Shown: positions 25,426 to 34,434, counted from the stretch's first letter. The stretch: 34,758 bases of DNA from Planctomycetota bacterium (GCA_009691855.1 SIAI01000040.1:1-34758); one strand, 5' to 3'. Made by a program: numbers and translations. Notes: generated by a model not told the origin, from the sequence alone.

Positions 25426-26594
25426 CGCAGCTCGGCCACGCGCACGGACTGGATGCGCGGCAGGTGTTCGGCGAGCAGGTTCCACGCCTCGCCGCTGTCG
25501 CGGCTGCCCCACAGGGTGCCGCTGGTGGTGCCGAAGTAGACGCCGGTACGGCGCTCGTCGCGGTCGGCGTCCATGGCCTGGCGGAAGACGGTGAGCCAGG
25601 CGTTGGCGCGCGGCAGGCCGGCGTCCAGCCGCTCCCAGCCTTTCCCGCCGTTTCGAGTGCGGTAGACGGCCGGACGCGCGGCCGGCGAGGTGCGCGGCCA
25701 GAGCTGCGTGCCGTCCATCGGGAAGACCCACACCGTGTCCGCGTCGCTCGGGTGCGGCACGACGGGGAAGCCGATGTCGCCCACGCTCTTGGGCATGTGG
25801 TTCCCGATGCGCTCCCAGGTGTCCGTGCGCGCGCGATCCAGGCGGTAGATGCCGCAGTGGTTCTGCTGGTACAGCCGGTCGGGCTCGGCCGGGTGGAGCA
25901 CCATGCAGTGCGGATCCTGGCCGTACTCGGGGTACTTCTCGGGCTGGAAGTCGGCCAGCACGCCCTTGTTGAGCGGCTTCCAGTGGCGCCCGCCATCGAA
26001 GCTCTCGAACGTGCCGCCGCTCGACATCGACAGGTAGAGGTGCTCGGCGTCGCGCGGATCGACCTGGATCGAGTGCAAGAGCGCCCCCACCGGCGAGCCC
26101 GGCGAGCCGCCGCGCGTCCAGTCCCACCACTGCGGCGTGTCGTTGAAGCCGGCGACGCCCTTCCAGCTCACGCCACCATCCTCTGAACGGAACAGTCCGG
26201 ATGGGCTCGTACCGCAATACCAGGCGCCCTTCTCGCTGGCGTGGCCGGGCATCAGGAAGAAGTCGGTCTTCACCGCGAAGCCGCGCGAGCCGGTGGCGCG
26301 CGCGCTCTTCTTCTTCTTGGGCAGCGTGCCGAAGCGCGGCGGAGCCTTGGCCTCGCTCCAGGTCTTGCCGCGGTTCGTCGAGCGATAGATCGTCGGCCCG
26401 AGGTGCCCCCCGCTCGCGGTCAGGAGCAGCGTCTTGCCGTCGCGCGGGTCGCAGCGAAAGTCGTGCACCTGCTGGCCGAGGAAGAACGGCCCCGCGAGCT
26501 TCCACTTCTTCCGGGCGGCGTCGCCCTCGAACAGGAAGCCGCCCTTGACCGTTCCGACCAGCAGCGCCTGGGTGCCAGAGCTCTTCTTGACCAC
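25422..26594 (-). CDS. BNR / Asp-box beta-propeller protein (sialidase- or sortilin-like fold)
   Basis: This 390-residue protein has five Asp-box motifs S/T-x-D/N-x-G-x-x-W: STNRGKTW, SEDGGVSW, SFDGGRHW, TRNGGKGW and SRDSGEAW. These mark blade hairpins of a six- or seven-bladed beta propeller. No signal peptide is visible, so it is probably cytoplasmic, unlike true sialidases. Catalytic residues of sialidases (Arg triad, Tyr/Glu pair) are not recognisable. The start is GTG, supported by AGGAGGAA six bases upstream, the strongest SD in the window. It overlaps the MoaD/ThiS-like gene, suggesting a shared process. It is divergent from the crotonase gene. The annotation exo-alpha-sialidase, common for this type, should be treated as a fold statement only. 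Confidence 0.85.
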   Translation of the reverse strand: MVKKSSGTQALLVGTVKGGFLFEGDAARKKWKLAGPFFLGQQVHDFRCDPRDGKTLLLTASGGHLGPTIYRSTNRGKTWSEAKAPPRFGTLPKKKKSARATGSRGFAVKTDFFLMPGHASEKGAWYCGTSPSGLFRSEDGGVSWKGVAGFNDTPQWWDWTRGGSPGSPVGALLHSIQVDPRDAEHLYLSMSSGGTFESFDGGRHWKPLNKGVLADFQPEKYPEYGQDPHCMVLHPAEPDRLYQQNHCGIYRLDRARTDTWERIGNHMPKSVGDIGFPVVPHPSDADTVWVFPMDGTQLWPRTSPAARPAVYRTRNGGKGWERLDAGLPRANAWLTVFRQAMDADRDERRTGVYFGTTSGTLWGSRDSGEAWNLLAEHLPRIQSVRVAELR

Positions 26595-26600
26595 GCGTTG

Positions 26601-26608
26601 TTCCTCCT
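26601..26608 (-). promoter_or_regulatory. Strong Shine-Dalgarno of the BNR gene
   Basis: On the minus strand the sequence reads AGGAGGAA, six bases before the GTG at 26594. It is nearly full-length complementary to the 16S anti-SD and decides the GTG start. Confidence 0.85.
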
Positions 26609-26689
26609 GAGTCGCCTGCCGAAGGGGGGGCGGCGCATCATCCGCGGCGCGGCGGAGCGCGACAAGCCCGCGCCGCGCGGTGACACAAG

Positions 26690-26698
26690 TTTAATTAT
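26690..26698 (+). promoter_or_regulatory. AT-rich -10-like element before the crotonase gene
   Basis: TTTAATTAT is an isolated AT-rich block in GC-rich DNA, 11 bases before the ATG at 26710. It fits a -10 hexamer (TTTAAT or AATTAT) and would give a leaderless or very short leader message. TCCTCCGCGCCC-ATG follows, like the blocks before 13974 and 20409. No clear -35 is seen. Confidence 0.45.
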
Positions 26699-26709
26699 CC
26701 TCCGCGCCC

Positions 26710-27468
26710 ATGATCCAGGAGATCCGCCACGCCGACGTGCTCGAGCTGCGTCTCGAGCGCCCCCCCGCCAACGCGCTCTCGCCCGAGCTCATCGCCGAGC
26801 TCGAGCGCGCCGTGCGCACGGCGCCTGCGCGCGGAGCGCGGGGCCTGGTGCTCTCCGGACGGCCGGGGATGTTCTCGGCCGGGCTGGACGTGCCGCTGTT
26901 CGTGGGCCTGGATCGCGCCGCAGCGCGCGCGGCGTGGCGCGGCTTCCTGGACCTGATGCAGGCGCTGGCCGACGCGCCGGTTCCGCTCGCCTGCGCGCTC
27001 ACCGGGCACGCGCCGGCCGGCGGCTGCGTGCTGGCGCTGTGCGCCCACTGGCGCGTGATGGCCGAGGGCAGCTTCAAGATCGGGCTCAACGAGGTGGCCG
27101 TGGGCGTGCGCGTGCCCGAGCCGATCTGGATCGCGGCGCGAGCGGCCGCCGGGCCGCGCGTGGCCGAGCGCATGTGCACCACGGCCGAGCTGTTCGACGC
27201 CGCGAGCGCGCTGCGCCTCGGCATCATCGACGAGCTCGCGCCTAGCGAGGAGGTCGTGCCGCGCGCCCTGCGCTGGGTCGAGGCGCAGCTCGCCCTGCCA
27301 CCCGCCACGCTGCGCAACACGCGCGCGCTCGTGCGCCGCGAGCTCTCGCAGTCCTTCGCCGCCTGCGACGCGCGCGTGCTGGAGGGCTTCCTCGACGAAT
27401 GGTTCGGCGACGAATCCCAGGCCGCGCTGCGCGCGGTCGTGGCCAAGCTCGCGGCGAAGAAAAAGTGA
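26710..27468 (+). CDS. Enoyl-CoA hydratase/isomerase (crotonase) family protein
   Basis: This 252-residue protein has the crotonase landmarks: LERPPANALS at the N-terminus, GMFSAGLDVP (first oxyanion-hole loop, CoA binding) and TGHAPAGGCVLAL (second oxyanion hole). FKIGLNEVAVGVRVPEPIW follows, with E128 in the position of the single catalytic Glu of delta3,delta2-enoyl-CoA isomerases, where the local context GLNE..LG is also typical. Hydratases carry an additional Glu in the loop that here reads HAPAGG. Isomerase activity on unsaturated fatty acyl-CoA is therefore more likely than hydratase activity. It acts in the cytoplasm in beta-oxidation. It is divergent from the BNR gene, and no other fatty-acid gene is adjacent. 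Confidence 0.88.
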   Translation: MIQEIRHADVLELRLERPPANALSPELIAELERAVRTAPARGARGLVLSGRPGMFSAGLDVPLFVGLDRAAARAAWRGFLDLMQALADAPVPLACALTGHAPAGGCVLALCAHWRVMAEGSFKIGLNEVAVGVRVPEPIWIAARAAAGPRVAERMCTTAELFDAASALRLGIIDELAPSEEVVPRALRWVEAQLALPPATLRNTRALVRRELSQSFAACDARVLEGFLDEWFGDESQAALRAVVAKLAAKKK

Positions 27469-27530
27469 GCCGCGTGCGCTGCGCGCCATGGCTCGACGGC
27501 CTCGGGCTCCAACAACAAGATCGACCTCCC

Positions 27531-28749
27531 GTGGTGCCGATCCTTGCCATCGCCTGCGAGCGCCTTGCCGCCGCGCTCGCGTTGCTCGCCTCGTGTTCTG
27601 GCCCCGGAGTGGAGCCAGATCGCCAAGAAAACTCGGCCACGACGAGCTGCGCGCGCGAGGCCGCCGCGCTCGAGGGCGTGCTCACGGAGTTCCTCGCGGC
27701 CCAGGAAATCCCGGGCGGGATCTTCGGCCTGCGGCTCGCCGATGGTCGAACTCTGGCCGTCCCGGCGGGCTTCTCCGACGTGGAGAGCGGACGCCGGATG
27801 CAGGCCGACGATCTCTTGCACGCGGGCAGCTCGGGCAAGACGTTCTTCGCGGCCCTGATCCTGAGCCTGTCGGCGGAGGGCAAGCTCGGCTCGACGACGA
27901 CATCGAGCGCTACCTCGGCCACGAGGTTGGTTCGCGCACCTGCCCAACGCGAAGGGCCTCAGCGTGCGCATGCTGCTGCAGCACCGCAGCGGGATCGGCC
28001 CGTACGGCGCCGCGTTCATGGACAGCCTCGTGCGCGATCCGGCCGGGCCCCATGATCCGCTGGAAGGCGTCGAGTCGGTGCTCGACACGCCGGCGTTATT
28101 CCCGGCGGGTCAGGGCTTCAGCTACTCGGACGTCAACTTCGTGCTCCTGGCCTACATCGCTGAGGCCGTCAGCGGCGCTCCGGCCTACAGGAAGATCGTG
28201 CGCCGGTTCCTCGGTCCCCTGCAGCTCGGGCTCGTGCGGCCGGCGGATCGACGGCGGATCCAGGGGCTGGTCCAGGGTTACGCGGGAACGAAGAACCCCT
28301 TCGGCGGCGAGCGCATGCTCGTGGACGGCGAGCTCGTCCTGGATCCTTCCTTCGCATGGGGTGGAGGCGGTTTCGTCAGCAACCCGCGCGACCTCGCGCG
28401 CTGGATGGCCGACTTCTGCGAGGGTCGCGCCTTCGACGCCGGGCTCTTGCCGAGCGTCTTCGATGGCCCCCCGGCAGCACAGCTCGGCCCGAACACGCGC
28501 TACGGACTCGGCGTGCACATCGATGCGCCGCGCTTCGGACGCGCGCTCGGACACGGCGGGTTCTTCCCGGGCTACACGACCTGTGTGCGCTGGTACGAGA
28601 CGCCGCGGATTGCCCTGGCCATCCAGCTCAACACCAGCGACGAGCAGAAGCTGAGCGTGCCGCTGGAGGATGTCCTCGAGCGCGGCCTGCGAGCGCTGCT
28701 CGACCTGCCTGAAGCCCCGGCGAGCGGCGCGGCCAAGCCCCCCCGCTGA
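27531..28749 (+). pseudogene. Serine hydrolase (beta-lactamase/class C-like), broken by two frameshifts
   Basis: The product is a lipoprotein-type serine hydrolase: a leader ending LALLASC, then SSGK (catalytic S-x-x-K), YSD in FSYSDVNFVLL (the Y-x-N element) and HGG in LGHGGFFPGY (the K/H-T/S-G position). These motifs are all present but in different frames. The first frame runs to about 27890 (SAEGKLG). A second continues LDDDIERYLGHE to about 27925, and a third continues LPNAKGLSVRMLLQHRSG to the stop at 28749. Two single-base losses within about 40 bases explain this. The rest of the gene looks undamaged, so either the inactivation is very recent or the assembly contains errors. The start is one of two adjacent GTG codons, 27531 or 27534. 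Confidence 0.82.
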
Positions 28750-28770
28750 ATCGGGGTCACGCTCCGCCCA

Positions 28771-28796
28771 GCCGGCGCCCCGAGGCGCGCGCCGGC
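28771..28796 (+). terminator. GC-rich hairpin after the serine hydrolase
   Basis: GCCGGCGC (28771-28778) pairs with GCGCCGGC (28789-28796). There is no T-tract. It lies 22 bases after the stop and could end the transcript or stabilise its 3' end. TAGACT at 28801-28806, 29 bases before the next ATG, is a possible -10 element. Confidence 0.4.
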
Positions 28797-28835
28797 CGGC
28801 TAGACTGCGTTCTGGTCCCCAGCGCAGCCCACTCC

Positions 28836-31727
28836 ATGTCGATCGTCTGGTTTCTTCTCGTCTCCTCCCTTGCTCAGGCCGCGCTTGGCCCGGCCGCTGC
28901 GCCCGAACGGGTGAGACTCGAACGTCCCGCGCTCCCGCCGGAGCTCGTCACCCTCGATCTGACCCTGGGCGGCGCGCCAGTCACGCTCGAACTCGCGCGG
29001 CATTCGCTGCGCGCCGCCGACGCCTTCGTGCGCGTGGCCGGAGCGGACGGCAGCACGGACCAGGCGCCGCCGCCGGTCACGACCTATCGCGGGAGCGTGC
29101 GCGGCGAGGAGCGCAGCGTGGTGTTGGCCTCGCTGCTGCCGAGCGGCTGGAGCGCGTGGATCGAGCGCGACACGGGCGAGCACTTCGAGCTCGAACCGCT
29201 CGGCGACGCTTCCCGCCCGGAGCTGCACGTCGTGCGGCCCGCCGTGGACCCGCCGGATTTCCGCTGCGGCGCGAGCGACGATGCCGTGCGCTTCGGCCCG
29301 GCCGGCGGACGGCTCGAGTTCGGCACGCGCGCGAACGAGCGCCGCTGCCTCTCGCTGGCCGAGATCGCCTTCGACGCCGACCTCCAGTACTACCAGGCCA
29401 AGGGCTCGTCCGTTCCGGCCGTGGTCGCGGCCATCGACCAGATCCTGAACCAGGTCGACTTCTTCTACTCGCGCGACGTGCAGATCACCTACGCGCTCAC
29501 GGCCTACGTGGTACGCACGAGCGCGTTCTACGTCCCGACCGGCGGCGGCAACCTGCTCGATCTGTTCCGCACCGAGTGGACCACCAACCAGGCCGCGATC
29601 CCGCGCGACATGGCGCACCTGATGACGGGCCAACCCGGCAGCCTGATCGAGTTCGGCGGGCTCGCCTACGTCGGCGTGACCTGCAACCAGGCGGTGCACT
29701 ACGGCTGGAGCATGGACGGCGCCAACATCGTCGGCCATGAGCTGGGCCACAACTGGGGCGCGGGCCACTGCCACGATACGTCGCCCTGCAACAACATGTG
29801 CGGCGCGTGCTTCTACGTCGCGCCCAACACGCGCGAGATCATCCTGGCCTTCCGCGACGCCGTGACGTGCCTCGATCCGGTGGCCGACCGGCCACCGCGC
29901 GTGGCACCCTACGCGATGCCCGACCGCGTGCTGCGGCGCAAGGACGCGCTCGAGAGCGGCGTGCTCGTCGATGTGCTGAAGAACGACGACGACGGCGACT
30001 GCCAGCCGCTGCAAGTGCCGTCCTTCGATTTCGCCAGCGAGCGCGGAGGCGTCGTGCAGCGCGCGCCGAGCGTGGCCGGAGAGTGGCGCGAGCGCCTGCT
30101 GTACCACGGGCCGCCGACGCCCTTCGTGGGCGCAGACCGCTTCGCCTACCAGGTGAGCGACGGACGCCTGGCGAGCGCGGGCGAGGTCGAGATCGAGGGT
30201 ACGCCGCTCGAGGTCCTCGGCTGGTGGCCGCTGGACGAGCTCGCCGGCACGAGCGCGGGCGACGTCGCGCGCGGCGTGCACCCCGGCACGCTCGTCGCCG
30301 GCCCCACGTGGGTCGCGGGACGACTGGGCGGCGCGCTCGCCTTCGACGGCGTGAACGATCGCGTGAACCTGCCGGCGCTGAACGCCGACACGAACCAGCT
30401 CACGCTGACTTGCTGGGTGAAGCGTCAGGGCGCGCAGGCGAACTTCGCAGGGCTGGTGTTCTCGCGCTCGGGCAGCACGGTCGCCGGCTTGTCGGTGACG
30501 AGCGGCGGCGGCCTGCGCTACACCTGGAACGACGACCCGCCGAGCTACGGCTGGAATCCGGGCCTGACGCTGCCCGACAACACCTGGGTCTTCGTGGCCC
30601 TGGTGGTCGAGCCGCAGCGCGCGACGCTGTACCTGAAGAACGCGACGCTCGTCGCGGCCGTGAACCCGCTCGCCCACGCGCCCGAAGCCTTCGACGGCGG
30701 GCTGCAGTTCGCTCAGGACAGCGCCGGCAGCCGCTTCTTCAAGGGCGCGCTCGACGACGTGCGCATGTACGCCTACCCCCTCACCGCGGCCGAGATCGCG
30801 CGCCTCGCCGCGGGCGGCGGACCGGCCGACGCGCCGCTCCCGCGCGACGGCGGAGGCTGGGTGCCGGAGAGCGGCGACCTCGCCTGGATCGGCGGCATCG
30901 GCGCGAGCACGCACGACGTCTACCTTGGCACGGACTACGCCGCCGTGCGCGCGGCCACCTCGCTGGCGCCCGAGTTCCAGGGCACGCTGGCGACGACGAG
31001 CCTCACGCCGGGCGCGCTCGCGCCCGACACGACCTACTACTGGCGCGTGGACGCGCGCGGACCGAACGGGCTCGAGCCCGGCGCGGTGTGGCAGCTCGAC
31101 GCCGCGCGACGCCACCGCTGGACGCTCGACGAGAGCGCGGGCACGGTCGCGAACGACGTCGTCGCCAACGTGGACGGCACGTACCTGGGCGGCGTCGCGC
31201 TCAACGGCGCTGGCGCGACGCCGAGCCTCGGCACCTCGGTCACGCTCGACGGCACGAACGACCGCATCGAGCTCCCGGCCCTGAACCTCGCCTCGAACCA
31301 CGTGACGATCACGGGCTGGCTGAAGCGCAACGGCGCGCAGCAGGCCTGGGCCGGCGTCGCCTTCAGCCGCGCCGGAAGCACGGTGGCGGGCCTGAACTTC
31401 GGCACCGCGAACGAGCTGCGCTACCACTGGAACGGCGGGAGCTACGACTGGGACTCGGGCCTCGTCGTGCCGGACGGCCAGTGGGTCTTCGTCGCGCTCG
31501 TCGTCGAACCGACGCAGGCCACGCTGTACCTCGGCCAGGGCGGTACGCTGACCAGCGCCACGAACGCGATCGCGCACGGCCTCGAGGAGTTCGACGGCAA
31601 GCTCGTCCTCGGCCGCGACCCGGGCTTCACCACGCGCAACCTCAAGGGCGGCCTGGACGACGTGCGCGTGTACGACCACGCGCTGTCGCCGAGCGAACTC
31701 GAGGCGCTCTACTCCGCCTCGCTGTGA
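28836..31727 (+). CDS. Secreted metzincin metalloprotease with two LamG domains
   Basis: This 963-residue protein has a signal peptide (MSIVWFLLVSSLAQA). A propeptide-like region (20-175) is followed by a catalytic domain with H301-E-L-G-H305-N-W-G-A-G-H311, the metzincin zinc site HExxHxxGxxH. The Met and Cys of CNNMCGACFY follow at the Met-turn position. This resembles reprolysin-like (M12B-type) peptidases. Next come a cadherin-like segment (VLVDVLKNDDDGDCQPLQV, about 370-450), a LamG/concanavalin-like domain (about 462-665, GWWPLDELAG to FKGALDDVRMYAYPL), a fibronectin III-like linker (about 690-745, TTYYWRVDA), and a second LamG (about 755-960, ending LKGGLDDVRVYDHALS). It probably degrades proteins outside the cell and binds glycans through LamG. 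It does not end in the C-terminal motif of the other secreted proteins here. Confidence 0.9.
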   Translation: MSIVWFLLVSSLAQAALGPAAAPERVRLERPALPPELVTLDLTLGGAPVTLELARHSLRAADAFVRVAGADGSTDQAPPPVTTYRGSVRGEERSVVLASLLPSGWSAWIERDTGEHFELEPLGDASRPELHVVRPAVDPPDFRCGASDDAVRFGPAGGRLEFGTRANERRCLSLAEIAFDADLQYYQAKGSSVPAVVAAIDQILNQVDFFYSRDVQITYALTAYVVRTSAFYVPTGGGNLLDLFRTEWTTNQAAIPRDMAHLMTGQPGSLIEFGGLAYVGVTCNQAVHYGWSMDGANIVGHELGHNWGAGHCHDTSPCNNMCGACFYVAPNTREIILAFRDAVTCLDPVADRPPRVAPYAMPDRVLRRKDALESGVLVDVLKNDDDGDCQPLQVPSFDFASERGGVVQRAPSVAGEWRERLLYHGPPTPFVGADRFAYQVSDGRLASAGEVEIEGTPLEVLGWWPLDELAGTSAGDVARGVHPGTLVAGPTWVAGRLGGALAFDGVNDRVNLPALNADTNQLTLTCWVKRQGAQANFAGLVFSRSGSTVAGLSVTSGGGLRYTWNDDPPSYGWNPGLTLPDNTWVFVALVVEPQRATLYLKNATLVAAVNPLAHAPEAFDGGLQFAQDSAGSRFFKGALDDVRMYAYPLTAAEIARLAAGGGPADAPLPRDGGGWVPESGDLAWIGGIGASTHDVYLGTDYAAVRAATSLAPEFQGTLATTSLTPGALAPDTTYYWRVDARGPNGLEPGAVWQLDAARRHRWTLDESAGTVANDVVANVDGTYLGGVALNGAGATPSLGTSVTLDGTNDRIELPALNLASNHVTITGWLKRNGAQQAWAGVAFSRAGSTVAGLNFGTANELRYHWNGGSYDWDSGLVVPDGQWVFVALVVEPTQATLYLGQGGTLTSATNAIAHGLEEFDGKLVLGRDPGFTTRNLKGGLDDVRVYDHALSPSELEALYSASL

Positions 31728-31779
31728 GCCCAGCGACTCCGTCCGTCGCCCCCCGCACGGCACGCTGGGCGCGCACGCT

Positions 31780-32195
31780 TGCACGCGGCCTGGAGACTTC
31801 CAATTCCTACGTGGACTGGCGCGCGACGGGCTTCGAAGCAGCCCTGGGGCTCTGTCGATTGGAGGACGCGAGCAAGCACCTCTCTGCCCTGGAACGAATC
31901 AACGGCACCGCGCCGCGACGTGCGAACCAGCGCGCGGCTGTGCGCAAGCCGCGCTCGAGGCCCGGCAGCCCTGGCTGAACGGAGTGCTCTCCCCGCCCCG
32001 GCCCATCAGGCGCTTGGCAGGCGCATCGCCGCCGCCGAGCAGTCGCTGCTCGCGTGCCGCCCGTGCAGCCTCGGTGAGGCACGGGCCTCCCTTGCCGAAG
32101 CCCGCGCCTGGATCACGCGCGACGAGACTTTCCGGAACGCGCTGCGGCCACCAGCGCTCGGTCAGCGCAGGCACGACCTTGGTTGGTGGCGTTGA
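31780..32195 (+). pseudogene. Possible remains of a helical, TPR-like gene
   Basis: Two fragments in different frames look protein-like. One reads SNSYVDWRATGFEAALGLCR and LEDASKHLSALERING (about 31795-31910). The other ends SLGEARASLAEARAWITRDE and RHDLGWWR with a stop at 32193-32195. They are compatible with one helical repeat protein disrupted by indels, but each is short and no start is convincing. The assignment is weak. Confidence 0.3.
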
Positions 32196-32250
32196 GGAGG
32201 GCGGCGGCCGACGCCACATCGGCAAGAAGGCGCTTGGCGCCTAAAACTAG

Positions 32251-32601
32251 TCCCCGCGATCTATCTCTATTCAGGCGGTCGTCCAAGGCACCCAAGGCGA
32301 ACGGGATTCATCTCCCAACAGCGCGATAGCCCAAGCGGCATGCGGTTGGGCCCACGCTTGCTTCTTTCAGGCACGGAACGCATTGAACGAAGCACGCAGC
32401 GCAGTGAGGCGAGAGGACTGGAACAGACTCCAGACCGAGCAATCGACTTTTGTGAACGAGGTGAGGAGCGCAGAGAACGCGCTGGCGATCGCCTTTGCCT
32501 GCGGCCCTTCGAACTCGGCCCAGGAAACAAGAAGCGAGCTGGACGGCATCATCGCAGCCTGGAATCGTGAGGTCGCGCCAGCTCTCCGGGGCCTACGCTG
32601 A
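32251..32601 (+). pseudogene. Orphan reading frame, probably a truncated gene
   Basis: The frame is open from just after a TAG at 32248-32250 to the TGA at 32599-32601. It encodes a helical sequence, for example NALNEARSAVRREDWNRLQT, EQSTFVNEVRSAENALAIAF and ELDGIIAAWNREVAPALRGL. No ATG or GTG is available; a TTG at 32383 would give 72 residues. The base composition is visibly less GC-biased at third positions than in neighbouring genes (for example codons in CTTTCAGGCACGGAACGCAT), which suggests transferred DNA. The regular charge pattern makes chance openness unlikely. Function and family are unknown; the 5' part may have been lost. Confidence 0.5.
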
Positions 32602-32647
32602 TCGGGTTTGTGGACAGAGCGGTAGACAGGGTCCTCGAAGCGTCCGC

Positions 32648-34330
32648 TCACCAACCCGCCGCCTGCCCGTCCTTGCGCGAATCGCTGGCGCCGTAGAGCG
32701 TGCCCGTCGCGGCGTCGCGGCGGATGCCCTGGAAGCCGCCGTAGATGCCCTTGCGCTCGGCGAAGACGTGGCCGCGCTTCTTCAGCGCCTCCAGCACCGC
32801 CGGCGCGAATCCGCTCTCGAGCGCCAGCACGCCGCCGTGCGCGTCCTGCGCTTCGCCGGTCGGATCGGTGGAGCCCTCGTGCGCGAAGCGCGGCGCGTCG
32901 CAGGCTTCCTGCAGGTTCATGCCGAAGTCGATCAGGTTGGTGAGGACCTCGACGTGGCCCTGCGGCTGGAAGTCGCCGCCCATCACGCCGAAGGCCAGCC
33001 AGGCCTCGCCGTCCTTGGTCACGAAGCCGGGGATGATCGTGTGGAACGGGCGCTTCCCGGGCGCATAGCTGTTCGCGCGGCCGGCGGTGAGGTCGAAGAG
33101 CTCGCCGCGGTCCTGGAACACGAAGCCGAGGTCGGTCGGCGCCAGGCCGGAGCCCATGCCGCGGTAGTTGCTCTGGATCAGCGCCACCATGTTGCCGGCC
33201 TCGTCGGCGGTGGCGAGCGTGATCGTGTCGCGGCTCACGGGCGCGAAGCGCCCGGCCTCGACGTGGCGCGCGGCGCGTTTGGGGTCGATGAGCTTGCGGC
33301 GTTGTGCGGCGTACTCCTTCGAGACCAGCTGCGCCAGCGGCGCCTCGGCGAAGTCCGGATCGGCGTAGTAGCGCGCGCGGTCCTCGAAGGCGAGTTTCTT
33401 GGCCTCGGCGAAGAGGTGCAGCGCGTCGGCGCTGCCAAAGCCCAGCTTCGCGAGGTCGAAGCCCTCCAGCAGGTTGAGCATCTCCAGCGCGGCCAGTCCC
33501 TGACCGTTGGGCGGCAACTCCCACACGTCGTAGCCGCGGTAGTTCGTGGACAGCGGCGTGACCCACTCCGAGCGGTGCGCGGCGAAGTCCTCGCGCGCCA
33601 GGAACCCGCCGTTGGCCTGCAGGAAGTCCGCCATCTGCGCGGCGAGCTCGCCGCGGTAGAAGACGTCGCGGCCCTCGCGCGCGATGCGCTCCAGCGTGCG
33701 CGCCAGATTCTCGCGCTTGACGATCTGGCCCTTCTCGGGCGCGGGCATGAATTGGGCCGCGAAGCCCGGCTGGTCGGCGAGCAACTTGGCGTTGTCGCGC
33801 CAGGCGCGCGCGATCAGCTCGCTGGCCGGGAAGCCCTCGCGCGCGTAGGCGATCGCGGGTGCGAGCAGCTCACCCATCGGCAGCTTGCCGAAGCGTCCGT
33901 GCAGCTCGAACCAGCCGTCCACGCAGCCCGGCACCGTCACCGGCAGCGGCCCGAACTTCGGGATCGCGTCGCCGGCGAGCACGCGCAGCTTCTCCAGCGG
34001 GAGACCGCGCGGCGAGCGCCCGCTCGCGTTCAGGCCGTAGAGCTGCTTCTCCTTCGCGCTCCACACCAGCGCGAACAGGTCGCCGCCGATGCCGGAGCCG
34101 GTGGGCTCGACCACGCCCAGCAACGCGTCGGCCGCGATGGCCGCGTCGACCGCATTGCCGCCCTTCTTCAGGATCTCGAGTGCGGCCTGGGTGGCGAGCG
34201 GCTGCGAGGTGGCTACCATGCCGTGGCGCGCGATCACCTCCGAGCGCGTGACGAACGGCGGACCGGGGCGGTCCTGGGCGGAGCACAGCGAGAGCGCGGA
34301 CAGGACGAGGGCCAAGGGCGTGCCTTTCAA
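32648..34330 (-). CDS. Gamma-glutamyltransferase family protein (Ntn hydrolase)
   Basis: This 560-residue protein has a signal peptide (KGTPLALVLSALSLCSAQ). Family blocks are in order: HGMVATSQPLATQAALEILK, GGNAVDAAIAADALLGVVEP, GSGIGGDLFALVW, ANGGFLAREDFAAH, ELPPNGQGLAALEML. Next is the autoprocessing site RDTITLATADEAGNMVAL with Thr369 as the candidate nucleophile, followed by SNYRGMGSG and FGVMGGDFQPQGHVEVL. The classic T-T-H at the cleavage site is T-I-T here. Cleavage would yield a large and a small subunit in the periplasm, acting on glutathione or other gamma-glutamyl or acyl substrates. The start is TTG, supported by AGGAG eight bases upstream; a farther ATG at 34432 would bury the signal peptide. 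Confidence 0.92.
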   Translation of the reverse strand: MKGTPLALVLSALSLCSAQDRPGPPFVTRSEVIARHGMVATSQPLATQAALEILKKGGNAVDAAIAADALLGVVEPTGSGIGGDLFALVWSAKEKQLYGLNASGRSPRGLPLEKLRVLAGDAIPKFGPLPVTVPGCVDGWFELHGRFGKLPMGELLAPAIAYAREGFPASELIARAWRDNAKLLADQPGFAAQFMPAPEKGQIVKRENLARTLERIAREGRDVFYRGELAAQMADFLQANGGFLAREDFAAHRSEWVTPLSTNYRGYDVWELPPNGQGLAALEMLNLLEGFDLAKLGFGSADALHLFAEAKKLAFEDRARYYADPDFAEAPLAQLVSKEYAAQRRKLIDPKRAARHVEAGRFAPVSRDTITLATADEAGNMVALIQSNYRGMGSGLAPTDLGFVFQDRGELFDLTAGRANSYAPGKRPFHTIIPGFVTKDGEAWLAFGVMGGDFQPQGHVEVLTNLIDFGMNLQEACDAPRFAHEGSTDPTGEAQDAHGGVLALESGFAPAVLEALKKRGHVFAERKGIYGGFQGIRRDAATGTLYGASDSRKDGQAAGW

Positions 34331-34338
34331 GACGGGTT

Positions 34339-34343
34339 CTCCT
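34339..34343 (-). promoter_or_regulatory. Shine-Dalgarno of the ggt-like gene
   Basis: On the minus strand AGGAG stands eight bases before the TTG at 34330. It decides this unusual start codon. Confidence 0.7.
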
Positions 34344-34434
34344 GCGGCCGAGTGTCGCCGACGAGCGCGCGCGCCTCCACCCTCCGCTCCATCAATCTTC
34401 GCCAGTCCGTACGGCAGGCCCGGGCGCGGCACAG

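Larger units (their letters stand above)
31728..32647. other. Gene-poor tract between the metalloprotease and ggt genes
   Basis: This 920-base stretch holds only the two fragment candidates listed at 31780-32195 and 32251-32601. At its start GCCCAGCG (31728-31735) and CGCTGGGC (31763-31770) can form a weak hairpin directly after the metalloprotease stop. The part from about 32220 to 32560 has lower GC than the rest of the window. No transposase, tRNA or clear promoter is visible. Confidence 0.5.

Noticed and set aside
28800..31784. A 994-codon open frame on the minus strand opposite the metalloprotease gene
   Set aside because: It is the antisense shadow of a GC-rich gene whose plus-strand product has a signal peptide, a metzincin site and two LamG domains. 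The shadow is Arg/Ala/Val-rich and has no domain.
34331..34432. A 34-residue N-terminal extension of the ggt-like protein from an ATG at 34432
   Set aside because: It would put an Arg-rich tail before the signal peptide. TTG 34330 has AGGAG at the right distance.
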